Shown here: positions 47,016-62,553 of the stretch, one piece after another
Layout: the number at the start of each line of letters is the position of its first letter
How positions within the stretch are numbered: position 1 is the stretch's first letter
Assembly: GCA_036971615.1 (NCBI GenBank)
Contig: JAYKKR010000021.1
Location: forward strand, 558,001-622,000
Length of the DNA: 64,000 nt
Origin: Amyloporia xantha
Lineage: Eukaryota; Basidiomycota; Agaricomycetes; Polyporales; Adustoporiaceae
Reading direction: 5' to 3'
The notes under the pieces: generated by a model
Told to the model about the DNA's origin: nothing
The model's database searches: none
Seen by the model: the letters and a program-made list of their open reading frames with translations, nothing else
Position numbers and translations under genes: made by a program

Positions 47016-49370
47016 GTACCGGACCAATGAATTAATCTTCTCTCCGAGCAGAGGTGCAGAAGCTACACTATCGCCATCCATTTAATTCATACCGTAAAAA
47101 TAGCAGTGACAAATAATGGTTCTGACAGGTTGATCGATTACGGCACATACCCATTCAATAATTATGTACAGAACAAGGAAGTAGGCGAATAAGAATGCTC
47201 GCACCCAAAGTACGTCACCTTCACGAAATCGCCGCGTTTCGTGGGACTCAAGAAGGATCTGCTATGTAAACTATAGAGTGTGCATGCGCAATCACGTCAG
47301 TGGGCGATGCATTCTGTACAGAGTTCGTGCGACGAATAAAGAAGGCTCCCAGCTGCATTGACACAAGCGTGCATCATTGCCCGAACTTACGAGTTCCACG
47401 GCGGCAGACCAGGTGCAAAGGAATTTATAATAGAAAGAGACGTGCCATCGAGTCATCGACCGAGTGGACACCCGCGTCAAGTCGCACGTGCGAGCGGAAA
47501 CAAACAGCAGGCTGCGGACTCGCGCACAAGCAGCGAGTGCGCAGAGCATTCGGCGAGCTATCCACGAGCGACGAACGAACTGCTGTAATTGACGTCGATC
47601 CCGCTGATCAATGTCGCAACCCCGGGGCGGTGCCCATGATCACCGAGATCCTCGTCTACGGCATGACCGTCACTCCCAGCGACTGTCGCCCGTCGGCGCA
47701 TTCTCGGGATCGCCCATCTATACGCACCGTGGCATTGATGCCGGGAGTAGTGTGCGGATGAAGCACTTAGCAGACGGCGAACGGAAGGAAAGACGCGCGT
47801 CCCGGGAGAGCCTACCTATTCATGCGAAGGGGCACACCAACCTTATAGTGATTCCGCGGACTTCCTTCCTTCCAGAACATGGTGTTACGACGGTTGATCG
47901 GGCGAGGAGAGGAGGAGAAAGGATGAGAGCGAAGAGCGGAGACAGGGCGCCTGCTTTGCGGGCGTTGGGAGCTGCCAGGGTCATCTAAGCAGGCCCGAGA
48001 GCGTGGCTGCTCGGTGCTTCAATCCGAGCAAAGGCCGCCTCACCCAGGGAGCGAACATTGACAAGAGCGTGGTGTTTGAATCAAATGCGTCAGAGTCTAA
48101 GGTCCCGAGCGCCAGAGCCAGGGCGATCTGTCAAGAAGCGATGTTCAGGAGTGCGTGTTTGAGTTCGACATGGACGTGCTTCGATCGCAGCGGTGGTATG
48201 ATTCTGTCAGCACGCTATATGAATACCGTGCATGTGTGCTGGGGCTCCCGGGCGGCTGGTGCGAGTGAAGGACGAGCCGCTCACGGATGTCATAACCACC
48301 GAGGCTTCGTACGCGGTCAGCAGCCCCCAGGCAGGCGATCGGTCGGTGCCTGCGCGGAGGGTCAGAGTCTCAAGTGCTTCCCCTATCACCCGAGCCCTAG
48401 TACTGGAATACAGACTGAACACGGCACATTCAGCTTTTGACCGGAAATGCATCTTGGGCCTGCGGAGGTAGCAAGTGGCCGAGGCTGGGGAAGGAGACCG
48501 AGCCAGTGGATAGTCATGCAAAGGCACGATCAGGGCACGGATCGAGAAGTATAAGGGGCCTGTAGACAGGCCAGCAGGGCCCGGGCCTGGCTGGTCGTTG
48601 ACAGAAGAGGCGTTTGGGAGGCTTTGTGAGAGCGTGGCACGATGGCGAGCTTTTGCGAACGAGCAGGTGGTGACGACGGGGGGGATGGCGGTGCAGACGT
48701 CGGATGCGATGCGAGGTCGCGCAGCGCGCAGCATGGAGCGTGGCAGGCGAGCGGGAAACGAAGGCCGGGCTGGGGTGGTTGCAAGGTGGTTGTGTATCGT
48801 AGAGAGGGGCGAGCGTGCGCGGTATGATCTATAACAAGATTTGAGGGGAGCGTGGCAGCTCGGTAGGAAGGAGGATCAGACGGGGTGATAAGGGGGAAGG
48901 TGGGCGTCGTGTCTGTGTTGGCTCGCGGTGATCTGGGTCTAGAAGCAGGCTTGGCGTTCGTAGGCGATAGGAGTGACGAGCGTGTGCAGGACGGACGTCC
49001 GGAGGTACATAAGACAGAGAGCGTCCGAACAGCGCACATACGTACGCATTGCGTTGCTGTTGCTGAGAGGGGCGATCGTTTGCGCAGACGTATGCACGCA
49101 CGTTCGACGTGCTCGGAGACGCGCCGTGTGCAGCCTGTGCGAGTGTCGTCTGCGCCGTCTGTGTCCCCGTCTCCGTCGTGGTCGTTGACGACGCAGGCAC
49201 GGGACCCGACGCTGACGGTGCTGTCTCTCGCCGGGGGCTCACAGCGACGGAGAACGTTCTCGCACCCACGCCCAGTGCCCACCGCGCGATCATCGATCTG
49301 CGAGCCCATCCGCGAAGACTCGGAAGCGGGCCCGACGCACGAACCCCACCCTTCAGACTGGGACGATAGC
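47016..49370. other. Long non-coding stretch upstream of UDP-glucose pyrophosphorylase
   Basis: About 2.35 kb. The GC-rich right half contains long overlapping open frames on both strands (for example 48530-49309 minus and 48885-49757 plus). They have low-complexity composition and no motif and are probably chance ORFs. It may include a long promoter or non-coding transcripts. Confidence 0.45.
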
Positions 49371-49374
49371 CAGG

Positions 49375-49382
49375 TATATAAA
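49375..49382 (+). promoter_or_regulatory. TATA box of UDP-glucose pyrophosphorylase gene
   Basis: TATATAAA lies 100 bp before the start codon and is followed by a strongly C-rich leader (49405-49470), a typical highly expressed basidiomycete promoter. Confidence 0.75.
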
Positions 49383-49481
49383 CGTCATCACAAGCCCCGT
49401 CCACAACCCCCCCGCATCCTCTCCCCCCCTCCTCTCATCTCCACTGCCACCACCTCCCCCGTGCACATCAACCACCCAGCC

Positions 49482-51657
<2,176 letters not shown>

Positions 51658-52268
51658 GCGTGCTCTTGCCCTCCGCCTGTCGTCACCTTTCTTGCTCCAG
51701 ATCGCCGCTATCGGGTTTCTGTGTTTCACCTTCGCTCCCCTTCTGTCCCCCATCTCACGACCTACACGCATACACCCCCTCCCGTGTACATCCATCCCCA
51801 CACACGCGCCCATGCCTTCATGCATGCATACGTACATACATATCTTCGACGACGCACACGACACATATTCACGCGATGGACATCTCTTGCCTCATTTACA
51901 CCCTGTTTTCTTCTTTCCTTCTCATGGCACCTGTAGTAAATGTACATTTAGCACTTAGAGACGTCGTCAATGAGGATGACGGCGTGGACTGGATCGATCG
52001 GGCAGCCAAAAGTGAATGTCTTGTTTTGAGTAGTGCACCAATACAATTGTACATAATGCGGTTGAGACATGACAATGTCGTCTGGAGCAAGCACGCACAC
52101 TGGTCAGTAGGGATGGAAGGAGTATGGATATGAGTCTACAGCCAGCTGCTGGTATGCTGCAAGGCAGTTACAAACAGCTATGTTCACATGATGATGCAGT
52201 AGAAGGTACACACAACAGAATACGAGTTCGTTTCCAAATGCCGCAGACCCTAGCATCCAGCATATACC
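51658..52268. other. Convergent 3' intergenic region
   Basis: 611 bp between the stop codons of the pyrophosphorylase gene and the leftward phosphoesterase gene. C/T- and CAY-rich in the middle (51740-51850). Nothing else supported. Confidence 0.5.
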
Positions 52269-54073
52269 TCAGCTCACCCACCACGAGACCCCAGCGAACC
52301 AAGCCAACGCCACCCACGCCACGCTCAGCACGTCCCTCACCCACCCACTCACCAGCCCGGCCCTCGCCCGCGCGAGCCGCTTTTCGCCTTTCGACGCCGT
52401 GAGCTTTTCCTCGCCCTCCTCTGAATCCCGGCGCTCGCGCAGGGGGAACGCGACCCGGATCCTGCGGCCGCCAAGAACGAGGGTGCGCGAGCACCGCAGG
52501 CGCTGGCACCACTCGGGCAGGGTGGCCTCCGCCCAGAATCGCCCCCGGGTGTGCACGCGGTGCGCGTTGGAGAGGAGGAGCACGAGCAGGCTGAGCGCGA
52601 GGAGGGGGAGGTAGATGGATAGGTAGATCCCGAGCTGGTCTGGGAGCAGACATGGGGTGGTGGATAGTGTGTCTCCGGACGATGGCGAGGCGGAAGGGGA
52701 GGGGGAGAGCGAGAGGAGCTGGAAGCCGGGCTCGCGCACGCCCATGGCCATGGAGAATGATTTTACTGTGACTTCTTTGACGGAGTTGGAGCCTGCACTG
52801 GGGTCTTCGGATGCGCTGTATGTGTGCACGTACTCGCAGTAGTCGTGGTCGTCGCCACTGGGTCGAACATGCACCTGATCAGCGATGGAGGCATATCAAG
52901 GAGGGAAAGGCGCACACCTAAAAATGATCGCTGGGCGCGTGTTCTGGAGAAGGAACTGGGATGTGTGGGGAGCGAGCGTATTCTGGTAACCATGCCCGAA
53001 GCCCTTGCGAATCGTGCCTCGCTCACGAAGTGGGCCGCACGGCGCCCCGTCGGGTCGTGCGAGTGGGATATGCGTGAACAGTATGGGTGGCTGGTGGTGC
53101 TGCCCTATCGGATCGCGCAATCGTGTGAGCACTCTAGATTCAGGCTGCAGTCCGAAGTCGACGTACTTGAACCGAAAGACTCGATGAAGCCAATAGCACC
53201 GCTTGATTCCTGTGCTGCCCAATGCGCATAGGACAACCCGCTTCGAGCGCGGCGGTCCTCTTCTTCGACAAGCCCGGGGGCGTCGATGAACACGAATGTA
53301 TGTTGTCCTAAGTCCAGTAACTGGTTCAGGGGACCGAAATGGGATGTATAACGCGCTACAGCGCGATCAGAGAATCGTGGAGAAGCGCCGAGTCTGTTTG
53401 GTAAATCAGACAGAGACGAGTGGGCGGAGATGGGCTCGCCCTGCATACCCAATATCGTGGTTTCCAGGGAGGAAATACATAGGTAACGGATCGGCCAAGT
53501 TGGGTCTGAAGATCTTTTGGAAACGTTGGTAGTAATCTTCGTATCTGAAAGCCTCAGGATCAGACATCTTACAGTTAACGAACGCCAAGGTCTGGGGCAG
53601 ACGCGCTGAATACAACTCACTCTTCATCAGACACGGCGGTTCGTCCACCGTCCATCATGTCACCCAGAAATACTACTGCATCCGGCTGTAGGGATAGGAC
53701 TGCACGCCAGCTCTTGCGCAGGTTCAGGTCAACCATCATCTGGCTCAGCCACATGAGCCAAGGACTTCGCCCTGGATATGAGCGGGCGTCGAGAATCTGC
53801 GGATCTGCGACTACCATGACGTGTGTTGGTCGCTGACTACTGCGTGGATCCGCGCTAGACTAGAAACATGGGTATCTTTGGGTATAGAGACCCTCATGCA
53901 GGGCGTACCGAAAGTTCTACTCCATCGTCTGGCCATGGGCATTTTGAGACATGATTGTAAAACGTGCCAATTTCGTTGTAGGTTATGACACAAATCCAGA
54001 CCGTGTGGAGTACGTTGACGACGAGACTGTACGGCTTTGCGATAACCGCCTTCCTTGGCCGACCGAGAGACAT
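52269..54073 (-). CDS. Cdc1/Ted1-type metallophosphoesterase (GPI-anchor remodelling)
   Basis: Membrane metallophosphoesterase of the family that in yeast (Cdc1, Ted1) removes ethanolamine phosphate from GPI-anchor mannoses in the ER. ATG at 54071-54073 gives MSLGRPRKAVIAKPYSLVVN with a first membrane segment and the family phrase NEIGTFYNHVSKCPWPDD. Next exons: VVADPQILDARSYPGRSPW, then metal-binding GDMMDGGR, YYQRFQKIF, the motif GNHDIG, VFIDAPGLVEEEDRR, and the last metal site as GDDHDYCEYVHTY. The C-terminal exon has another membrane segment (LGIYLSIYLPLLALSLLVLL) and ends FAGVSWWVS at 52269. The GD/GNHD/H motifs indicate an active enzyme. Cdc1 versus Ted1 cannot be told from these motifs. 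Confidence 0.88.
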
Positions 54074-54526
54074 TGCGCCAGAGTCTCTAAAGGGATAAGG
54101 GTTTTAAAGCAGACCAGACGTTAGATATGTACAGTGTATATGAGAATGCGAATCAGCTGCGCAGAATCATGGAGACGATGCAATAAGCGCGGCGATTGTT
54201 GGCATCACATGAAGAACGGCATTTATTCGCATGCCTGGATTCCAGTCAGTCAGTGAATATTGCTGGCCTTGTAGAGCAGTAGAGGGTTACTAGTAGACGG
54301 AGATAACTTCGGTCAAACACGAGTCTGTCTGTGAGGAATCAGTACTCAGTTCACAAGTTGGAGGTCGTCGACAAAAGTACATAGCGTATTTCGTCGACCA
54401 TTGATATAAAACGTGCGTCACCGACGTGCGTGACAGCACGCGCCCGTGACGCGACGCGTCGGTGCACCATTATTGGTAATCACGCCCGCTCCTTCAAACT
54501 GAGGTTTACTCTCGACCGCGACGACC
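54074..54526 (+). promoter_or_regulatory. Divergent promoter region with MluI-box-like words
   Basis: Between the phosphoesterase and the Rad5-like gene. The stretch 54415-54475 carries repeated CGTCA/TGACG and ACGCGT words (GCGTGAC, GTGACGCGACGCGTCGG). ACGCGT is the core of the MCB element that controls G1/S genes in yeasts, fitting a DNA-repair gene downstream. This link is inference. Confidence 0.45.
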
Positions 54527-57500
54527 ATGTCCACATCTCACGTCTTCGAGGTATGTATGTGCAGTCAAGTCCGCTTATAAACAGGCTCAGATTTTCAAAC
54601 TTTTAGTACAGTAAAAGCAGTCGCGCAGTCTGTCATGGGCCATCGCCATGTAAGGGCTCACCGATCCAGTTAGGGGTGCTCAGGTATGGGTCAGTAAATT
54701 TTGGACCATACGGAGAGACAGTGGAGTGGCGTCACTGGTATGATTTAAGACCCGTAGTTTAGCTTATCAAACTCACAAACCATATCTAGGGGATGCGTGA
54801 CTCCGGATATTCTTGTACAATTGGCGACTGCGCACCTGGAGCGTATACCCGGCTTTAAAAACCTACGGTGAGACATACTAGACCCGTGCATCTTGAAATG
54901 ACATATAGCTGACTTTACTCATAGACCTGAAGATCAGTCGAAGATCCGAATGGCCGTTGGCCTTCGCCGCATTGACCCTTCCGACATTCCGGACACTGCG
55001 AAGGTCTCGAACGTGCAATCAACCAATGCTGGAACTCCCCTCAGTCCACTCCAGGCCCGAGCCAGAAGAAACGAAAAGCGGCATTTGAGGCAGCTTCAGC
55101 GTCGTCGCAGTCGTCGACTGCAGCTTCACAGCCAAGTTCGTCTCAACCTGGTCCGTCGCAACAGCATCGTCGCCGGTCTCAAACTGCTACTTCTCAAAGT
55201 TACGAAGAAGACGAGGAAAACGAGGTTGTCGAAGCTGAGGATACTAGAGACGAGTTGTACTGTATGCTCAAGACGAATATAGTCGGAGTTCAGTATTACA
55301 AAGGTAAGTGCACGTACATGTATGGTTATATGTCTCTGTAAGTTGACCCATCTTTTGAAGGTCTGGTGGGTCCTGGAGAAGAAGTGCGTCTTGTCAGAGA
55401 GCCAGCAAACGCGTACGATAGAAACGCAATTCAGGTCAAGAATATCGGTGGAACGCAGGTCGGCCATCTTCCGAAAAATGTTGCCGCCAAACTTGCACCC
55501 CTCATGGATAGGGGGATTGTTGCCGTTGAAGGCGTCATGCATGAGGGGAACAGTACGTCTCTTCGGACTCTCCTTAGCTTATCACTCATGTACGTGTGCA
55601 GTCCGAGGCTTCGCTTATTCGTTATCCATGTGAGTATGCATCCATATCTATTAGAGACTCACAGAGTGTTCAAACCTCCGCGCAGGACATTGAAAATCTA
55701 CGGTGCTTCTGACAAGAGATCCCAATTAGAGCTTCTTCTTATATGGGCGACCCCGGGCCAACGTGGCTTCCCACTACGAAATGGTCCAAACACACAAGTC
55801 CCGGGTGCACCTGCGCGCGCCGCCCCGAGGCCACCGCCATCATCTCAGGCTACGACTGTAAACCCTTCGAGGTCACAGCGCCCAGGCGGGATGACTGCAG
55901 CTCAACAGGAAGCTGCGCGCAAGCAGCAAGAGGCACTTCAGAAGGCTCAGGAGCTCCGCCAGATGCTGAACAACCTCGAGAAGGTGGATGATGAGGGCCG
56001 GAGAAGCTCTTTGCTCGATACACTATGTTCTGTAGATGACGTCTTGGGGTTACCGCTGCACCCTAACCCTCCAGGCATCCAGAGCGGGGACCTGAAAGTC
56101 AATTTACTTAAACATCAGGTGCGATAAGAGTTTTTGTCATGAGTATTCGGTTAGGAGTGTTCTGATCCGGGGGTTGCAGAGCCAAGCGCTGCAATGGTGC
56201 ATAGAGCACGAGTATCCCGTTCTGCCCAAGAAAGAAACTGACAAGCCGGTTCAATTTTGGCAGCTGAGGAAGGCGGGCGGCAAGGTTCGGTGCTATTTTC
56301 GTCTCCTGTGAAACTGCTGGCTGACTTGCATGACGGTAGACGTTCTACTATAATAGTTCAGCGGTTTTCTTTTTCCAGGTCTACTGACGTGCTAACTCTG
56401 TTTGTGAAGTTGCGACGAAGACACCTCAGGAGAGCGCTCCTTTTCTCGGAAGAGGCGCACTGTGTGGTGATAGCATGGGTCTAGTGGGTCTCTGTCGTCG
56501 CGGTCACACCCAACCTCTTTTGACATGCCTCGCTGCAGGGGAAAACATTGACCATGCTAGCGCTCCTATTATCCACGAAGGGAGACATACCTCCAGACTA
56601 TTCCAACTCCACATTGATAGGTCTGGATTGCTATTGCCACATCTAAGCTGTCAGTTTCTCATACGCCTCCTTTTGTCCAGTTGTACCACTATCGATCCTT
56701 TCTAATTGGGAAAAACAAATAGAAGACCACGTACAGGAGGGCGCATTGACTTATTGTGTTTACTATGGAGCGACGCGTTCCATGAGCCCCGAAGAATTGA
56801 AGAAATATGATATTGTAATCACTACTTACCAGACTGTAACCGGGGAGCACGGAAATGTTTCCACGAGCAAGGCTGATGCGGAAGGACCTGGCAAGAAAAG
56901 GAAGAAAGTCGACAACGCATTGTTTGATGTGCCTTGGAAGGTCAGTCATATAAGCGGCCTTGGAAGTGCCGATCTATTAACGAAAGAGCCGTCCTGTCAT
57001 TGTCCGTTTAGAGGGTAATTCTCGATGAAGGTCACCAGATACGAAACCCGCGAACTAAGATGGCGAAGGCTGTGTGCGGCCTCAACGCGCAGCGGCGCTG
57101 GGTTTTGTCAGGAACTCCGATTGTGCGTGATACTCTGTCAATGTCATGTCAGTTGTCTGATCCGCGATTCAATAGATTAATTCTCCCAAGGTATGTTCTT
57201 CATAAGGGTAACGGATTCAGCCTTACACAGTCATGATAGGATCTCGGCTCTATCCTCACGTTCTTGCAGATCTGTCGACCTTTGGACAATGAAGACTTTT
57301 TTAAGAGGATGGTTTTGCGTCCGATCAAGGACGGGGATCCCAGTGGTGCAGAAATACTTCGGGTACGTTCTGGTTGACATTGTTGCGTAGAAAGCATAAT
57401 GACTGGATGGTGATGCAGGCGCTGATGAGCCACATTTGCATTCGTCGTACGAAAGAGGTCGGTCCATAAGCGTTGAATGATGTCGGCGTACTGAGTTATT

Positions 57501-59801
57501 TTCCAGATGCAAGATAGTGAAGGAAACCATCTAGTGCCGCTACCTCCTGTATGTTCCGTTGCCTAAAGCAGTTCAATTGCTGCTGAGACATTCACCGTCA
57601 CCGTTATCAGGTTGATATCACACTAGTACCCGTTACTTTGACCGAGGAGGCAAGAGTACGTGCCTTCCATGCAATGCCTATGTCAGTATCCTGGAACTTA
57701 GCATTTTCTTCAGGAGTTGTACGATGCGGTGGAACAGGTATCCAAGCAGCGCATAGACAATCTCGTGGAACAGCATGGCGGCATTGGTTCAGCTGTGGTA
57801 CGTGCCTTTCATAGTCTGTAATTGTCGCGTGGTCTCATATGTGATAGGTGCATTCAAATGTGCTCAGTATGTTGACGCGCCTACGCCAACTCGCACTTCA
57901 TCCTGGTCTTGTCCCTGCGAACTATCTGCAAAAGCTACTCGCTGCAGACAAGGAGGAAGACGCTCTCTCCCCCATACACATCACACCTGAGGATAAAGTG
58001 CGGCTGCAAGGAATCCTTGCCCAGGCCATTGAAGATAATGAAGAATGCCCTATCTGCTTCAGCATTCTAACGGATCCAAGGATCACCAGCTGTGCACACA
58101 CGTTCTGCCTTGCATGGTCAGTCATCTGTTCCATCGTGCCTGACCTTTTGTCTACAACATCTCATCCCCATTCTATGCAGCATCTCTGAAGTAGTTGCCC
58201 GAGATCCCAAGTGTCCCATGGTATGTTTTCTAACTGCTTATGAAAGGACGGGCCGTAAATATCGGCTTTAGGATCGCCGCCCACTAGGAATGGGCGATTT
58301 AGTCGAGCCTCCTCCACCCACGGAACTTACTCAGGCACCAGTCCATCGAGATGACGAAGGGGATGAGGGCGCGGACGGTCTTCGCTCAGGTTCCTCTGCC
58401 AAGATCGACCAGTTAGTCCATCTCCTCAAGTTGACACCAGAGACGGAGAAATCACTTGTTTTTTCCCAATTCACATCTTTTCTGGATAAGGTAGCTGGTA
58501 TGTACTTATTTCCGTTGGATGTTACTGAATGGATCTTATGTAGATAGCAGAGACACTGGAAAAGGAGGGGTACGTTGTTTGGCTCCTTCTAGCCTGTCCA
58601 GATCTAATTGCTAGTCTAGCATCCCATATGTCCGCTTCGACGGAAAGATGTCTGCTCGAAGGCGTCAGGAGACTATTGCACGTTTCTCCGTCCCACTCGA
58701 CGGCTCGTCTTCCTCCGCGCCCGCATCACAGAGCCGGCAGACGTCTGAGCGACCCACTCGTCGGCAGGGCCGTCTCAATGATGTGCATATCGTAGAAGGC
58801 GATGATGCAACATCTCGTGATGACTTCCAGGATGCCGATTTTACCCCAGTCGATGACGATAACGACAGTGATTTTGCGGCCCACAGTGATGAGGATGACT
58901 TTCTCAAGAAGAAAGTCAAATCGAAGAAGGGCAAGGACAAGAAGACTGCCAGAATCAGTACTGCCCCAGCAAAGGTTTCCACCTATTTGGATGGCTCTGC
59001 CTTCGGTAGCGATGTCAACCCGAAAGTAATGTTGATTTCATTGAAAGCCGGGGCTCTTGGCTTGAACCTCACGGTTGCGAATAACGTCTACTTGTGAGTA
59101 AAGCAATACATTTTACTGAGCTGACGACTAAGGACGATATTTTGTTAGGATGGATCCGTACGTTGATTTTGATCATGATGTTCGCCCATGCAGCTAACCA
59201 AGTCCTCATCTTCATAGTTGGTGGCAGGTACGAGGCTTAGGTCTGATGTAGATCACGGTTGCTGACCCCGGAAACAGGAAGGTATTGAGTCTCAAGCAAT
59301 TGACCGGTGCAATCGGTATGCTCAGTCGTGGTCAATGCATTTGCCTACTCAACATGATCGATATTATAGAATTGGACAGACAAAACCCGTGCATGTATAC
59401 CAGCTCATCGCGGAGGACACTGTTGAATCGAAGGTCTGTCCCGATTTCAAGCCTCTCACAGCTGTGCTCACCTCTTCCATATTCTTAGGTGATCGATATT
59501 CAAGAGAAGAAAAAGAAGTTCATTCAGCATGTATGCATATACTGTCTATGACAAGCCCTGACAATGTGGTTGACTGATTATTTCGTAGGCCTTCTCGGGC
59601 ATCAAGAATAAGGAGACACAACGCCAAAAGAAGGAAGCTCGGCTGCAGGGTATGTCTCCATGCAGTTCTATTCTTTTTTCACTGTTGACGATAGTCATTC
59701 TAGAACTTGTCGCGCTCTTCAGCAGCAGACGAGCAGACGATCAGCAGAGCGGGGAAGATAGCCAAAATCAGGGTACCTTAGACTCGTGGCGGCAGCAATG
59801 A
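54527..59801 (+). CDS. Rad5/HLTF-like SWI/SNF helicase with HIRAN and RING domains
   Basis: Post-replication repair translocase/ubiquitin ligase family, nuclear. ATG at 54527 (MSTSHVFE) and many short exons. The HIRAN domain (about 55255-55560: GPGEEVRLVREPANAYDRNA, VGHLPKNVAAKLAPLMDRG) binds DNA 3' ends in HLTF. Helicase motif I reads GDSMGLGKTLT. Motif II is DEGH (VILDEGHQIRNPRTK), as in human HLTF. SGTPI follows. The RING finger is inserted at about 58040-58260: CPICFSILTDPRITSCAHTFC...CP. The C-terminal helicase lobe has SLVFSQFTSFLDK, SLKAGALGLNLT and motif VI DRCNRIGQ. Between these lies an unusual ~100-residue acidic then lysine-rich insert (58740-58970). Stop at 59799-59801 after GTLDSWRQQ. 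Complete set of motifs, so probably active. Confidence 0.9.
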
Positions 59802-60014
59802 ACCTTGCACTTTACTCTACAATGCTCATATATTTAACTTCACTTTCATAATGCGGTTTACTCGTACAAATTATTTCACATCTTATGAGGGACATTCTAG
59901 TCGTCTTTCCGTGTCTTGACTGTCATAAATGCAGCAAGATGACATACTATTACAGACTGCGTAAAGGATATCCTAGTGAATACATACATTGAAGATATCA
60001 GTGTCTCTTCCCGC

Positions 60015-61859
60015 TCACTCCCAATCACTTTCCTCCTCATCCTCGTCTTTGTCTTCTTCCTCATCCTCATCCTCCTCTTCCTCCTCTTCTTCCTCTTCCT
60101 CCTCTTCTTCCTCTTCCTCTTCCCCCTCCTTTTCCTCCTCCTTCCCCTTCTTCTGATTCAGCTTCTCACCTCCTTCTGCTCCACTGGCACTGCCAACATG
60201 GCTCACCTGTGACGAGACGACATCATAGCTGTCCTCACTACTCGGGCGAGGGCTCCCAAATGCTGGCGTCGAGACGCGTGAACGGTCTGTCGCAGTGCCT
60301 AGTAACGCAGGAGTAGACGGCACCGCGGTGGCAGATGTTGCAGGGGTCGGAGCAGATACGAGAGCCGGTTTGGCGTTGTTCACAGCACTGGGCGATGTAG
60401 CCTCGTCGTCATCATCCTCCCAGCTGAAGTCTTCCTCGTTGTCGGCCGTACCTATACGAATTATTAAATACGCGGAGGTAACATGCGAAAGATGGAGGCG
60501 ACATACGTTGCAACAGTGCCTTCCGCTTTTCTTCCTCACGTTCCACCTGATGCACACGGAAGAAATACCGTGTCCAGAATGTTGATGCGTCCATTTCCTC
60601 TGGAACTGTAAGACCGACGCTCGAATTAGCGTAGAGCAATCTCAATGCACCAGCCGCACTTACCCAGTGTCTCCAGCAACGCCTTCATCTCTGGGCGCTC
60701 CTCCATCTCCCTGTCTACCCTGGCGCTCCAGACCTTGCCCTCTACGCCCCCAATCCCCTCCCCATTGACCTCCTTCTCCACCCAGGCACCAAACGCCTCA
60801 CCTTCCGCCCCCGGGTCCGCACGCAACACCTGCGGATCATGCCTCAGCTGCACAAGCATCGCCTCCGCCCTCGTCGTCGCCGCGCGCACGCTGTCCATCG
60901 ACGGCCGACCTGACCCAGTGCCCGAGCCCGAGCCCACGCTCTGCGACCGCCGGCCCTCCCGCTCCTTGCCCTTCGCTCGCGAGCCCGACGCGCCCTCGCC
61001 ATACGTCGGGATCATCCATACATCCGTCCCGTCCCACACCACCCCGCCGCCCGCGCCGTCCGCTTCGTCCGGTGGGACGACCCTTACTGCTTCCTTCAGG
61101 AACTCACCCGCCTCCCGTAGCAGCTCCTCGCTGGATCCCTGCACGCGCTGAAGCAGCCCCTCGCTCCCGCCCTGCACACGCTGGAGGAGCCCCTCCGAGC
61201 TGCCCTGCACGCGCTGGAGCTCGGAGGCAAGTGTGCTGCGGAGGGTAGCGAAGTCGGGCGCGGAGAGCGAGAGTCCGCGCGCGTGCTTGATCGAGTCGGG
61301 TAGCTTCTCTTGGACAGAGGCGACCAGGTGAGGGGGGAGAGACGCTTGCAGGCGGGAGAGAAGAGTTTGGGGCTGATGTGAGGATTGCGCTTGGGCGTCG
61401 GTAGATGATGGCGTGGGCGTTGCCTCGGCGTCGATAGAGGACGTGCTCGCTGAGGCAGAGGCGGATGGGGTAGCGTCATCGTCATCGTTCGCGTTCTCTG
61501 TTTCCGTATCTCGTGAGGGTCCTGCGGGGGTAGAAGCAGCGTTTGCACTCCCAGCATCCTCCGACACCGATGCCTCCAAAGTGAGCTTGCTGAGCTCCTT
61601 CTGCGCCTGCGAGACAACCTCGCCTAGGTCCTTGCGCGCAGCCTCAAGGACTGTCTGGCTCTAGCGTGCACATATGAGGAACATGGGTGCATGTGCGGAT
61701 GAACACTTGCTGCGGACGCACCTGCTTTCTAAAGCCGCCCCAGAAGCGCGAAAGCTGGCCAACGACCTGCGAGACCTCCTCGTTCAAGCTGGGCTCTGGC
61801 TGTTGTTCAGCGGGCGGCGTCGGAGGACCGGCGATATCGTATGCATCCAGGAAGTTCAT
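60015..61859 (-). CDS. BSD-domain protein with acidic C-terminus
   Basis: ATG at 61857-61859 gives MNFLDAYDIAGPPTPPAEQQ. Exon 2 begins SQTVLEAARKDLGEVVSQAQ. A middle region is low-complexity and Ser/Thr/Ala-rich. A short repeat then reads LLQRVQGSSEG, LLQRVQGGSEG, LLQRVQGSSEE (about 61130-61210), likely a helical segment. The BSD domain is near MDASTFWTRYFFRVHQVE, whose aromatic pair is typical. The C-terminus (60015-60140) is almost pure Glu/Asp encoded by a GAG/GAA microsatellite and ends EEESDWE. Fungal proteins of this build include the DOS2 group. Molecular role is uncertain. Convergent with the Rad5-like gene; the stop codons are about 215 bp apart. Confidence 0.85.
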
Positions 61860-62553
61860 GGCTCAGTTGTGGTGAGCGCTGGCCCGTGATGCGCAGCGCA
61901 ATGAGACTCGAGGACAAGGGCCTGAGTTGAGATAACGGGAGGTGGTCTCCTTTTCTCTTACACAAACGGATCTTGTGCGAATGCAGACCTTGCAGGCCTC
62001 TTCTGTGAGGTGTGAAGGAAGATGATGAACTCGGTAAAGAGTTATTAGTGTAGTAACAAAACCTGGTGTTATGATTAGAACTGGCTAGAACCATTTCTAT
62101 TACAGCTAGACTTACCATTGTATCGGGCATACAAGCAACAAGGCCAATTGAATGGCAACCCCGCCATCCCAGGGGATGTTCGGAGCGATTCGGTCGAGCG
62201 AAATGACCGATGCGCGACCGTTAGGATCGATTCTAGGCTCGTGACCATCCGTTTCGTTTGACACTCCGACGCTCCGCTCTCTACGTTACCGAAACGGCTG
62301 GGCAAACTGGACGCGCGTCTAGGGGGTCCTGATGGATTCCCTTCTTTGGGGGGTCGTGTGAAAACGAACTTAGCGAAATCGCGACGTTTGCGCTATATGT
62401 ACATGTACCGCCAGTACCGCCGCAATACAAGAGACCTCTTCGAACGACTCGCTCATGCTGTCTTCGCATCATCCTATGTTCGAACAAGCTTCCTCAACAC
62501 CAAGTCAAGCCATGGCCTGACCTCTGCATCCGACTGTCACCCGTAGAACGCAG
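61860..62553. other. Intergenic region
   Basis: About 690 bp between the BSD gene's start and the RecQ-like gene's stop. No recognised gene or repeat. Confidence 0.45.
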
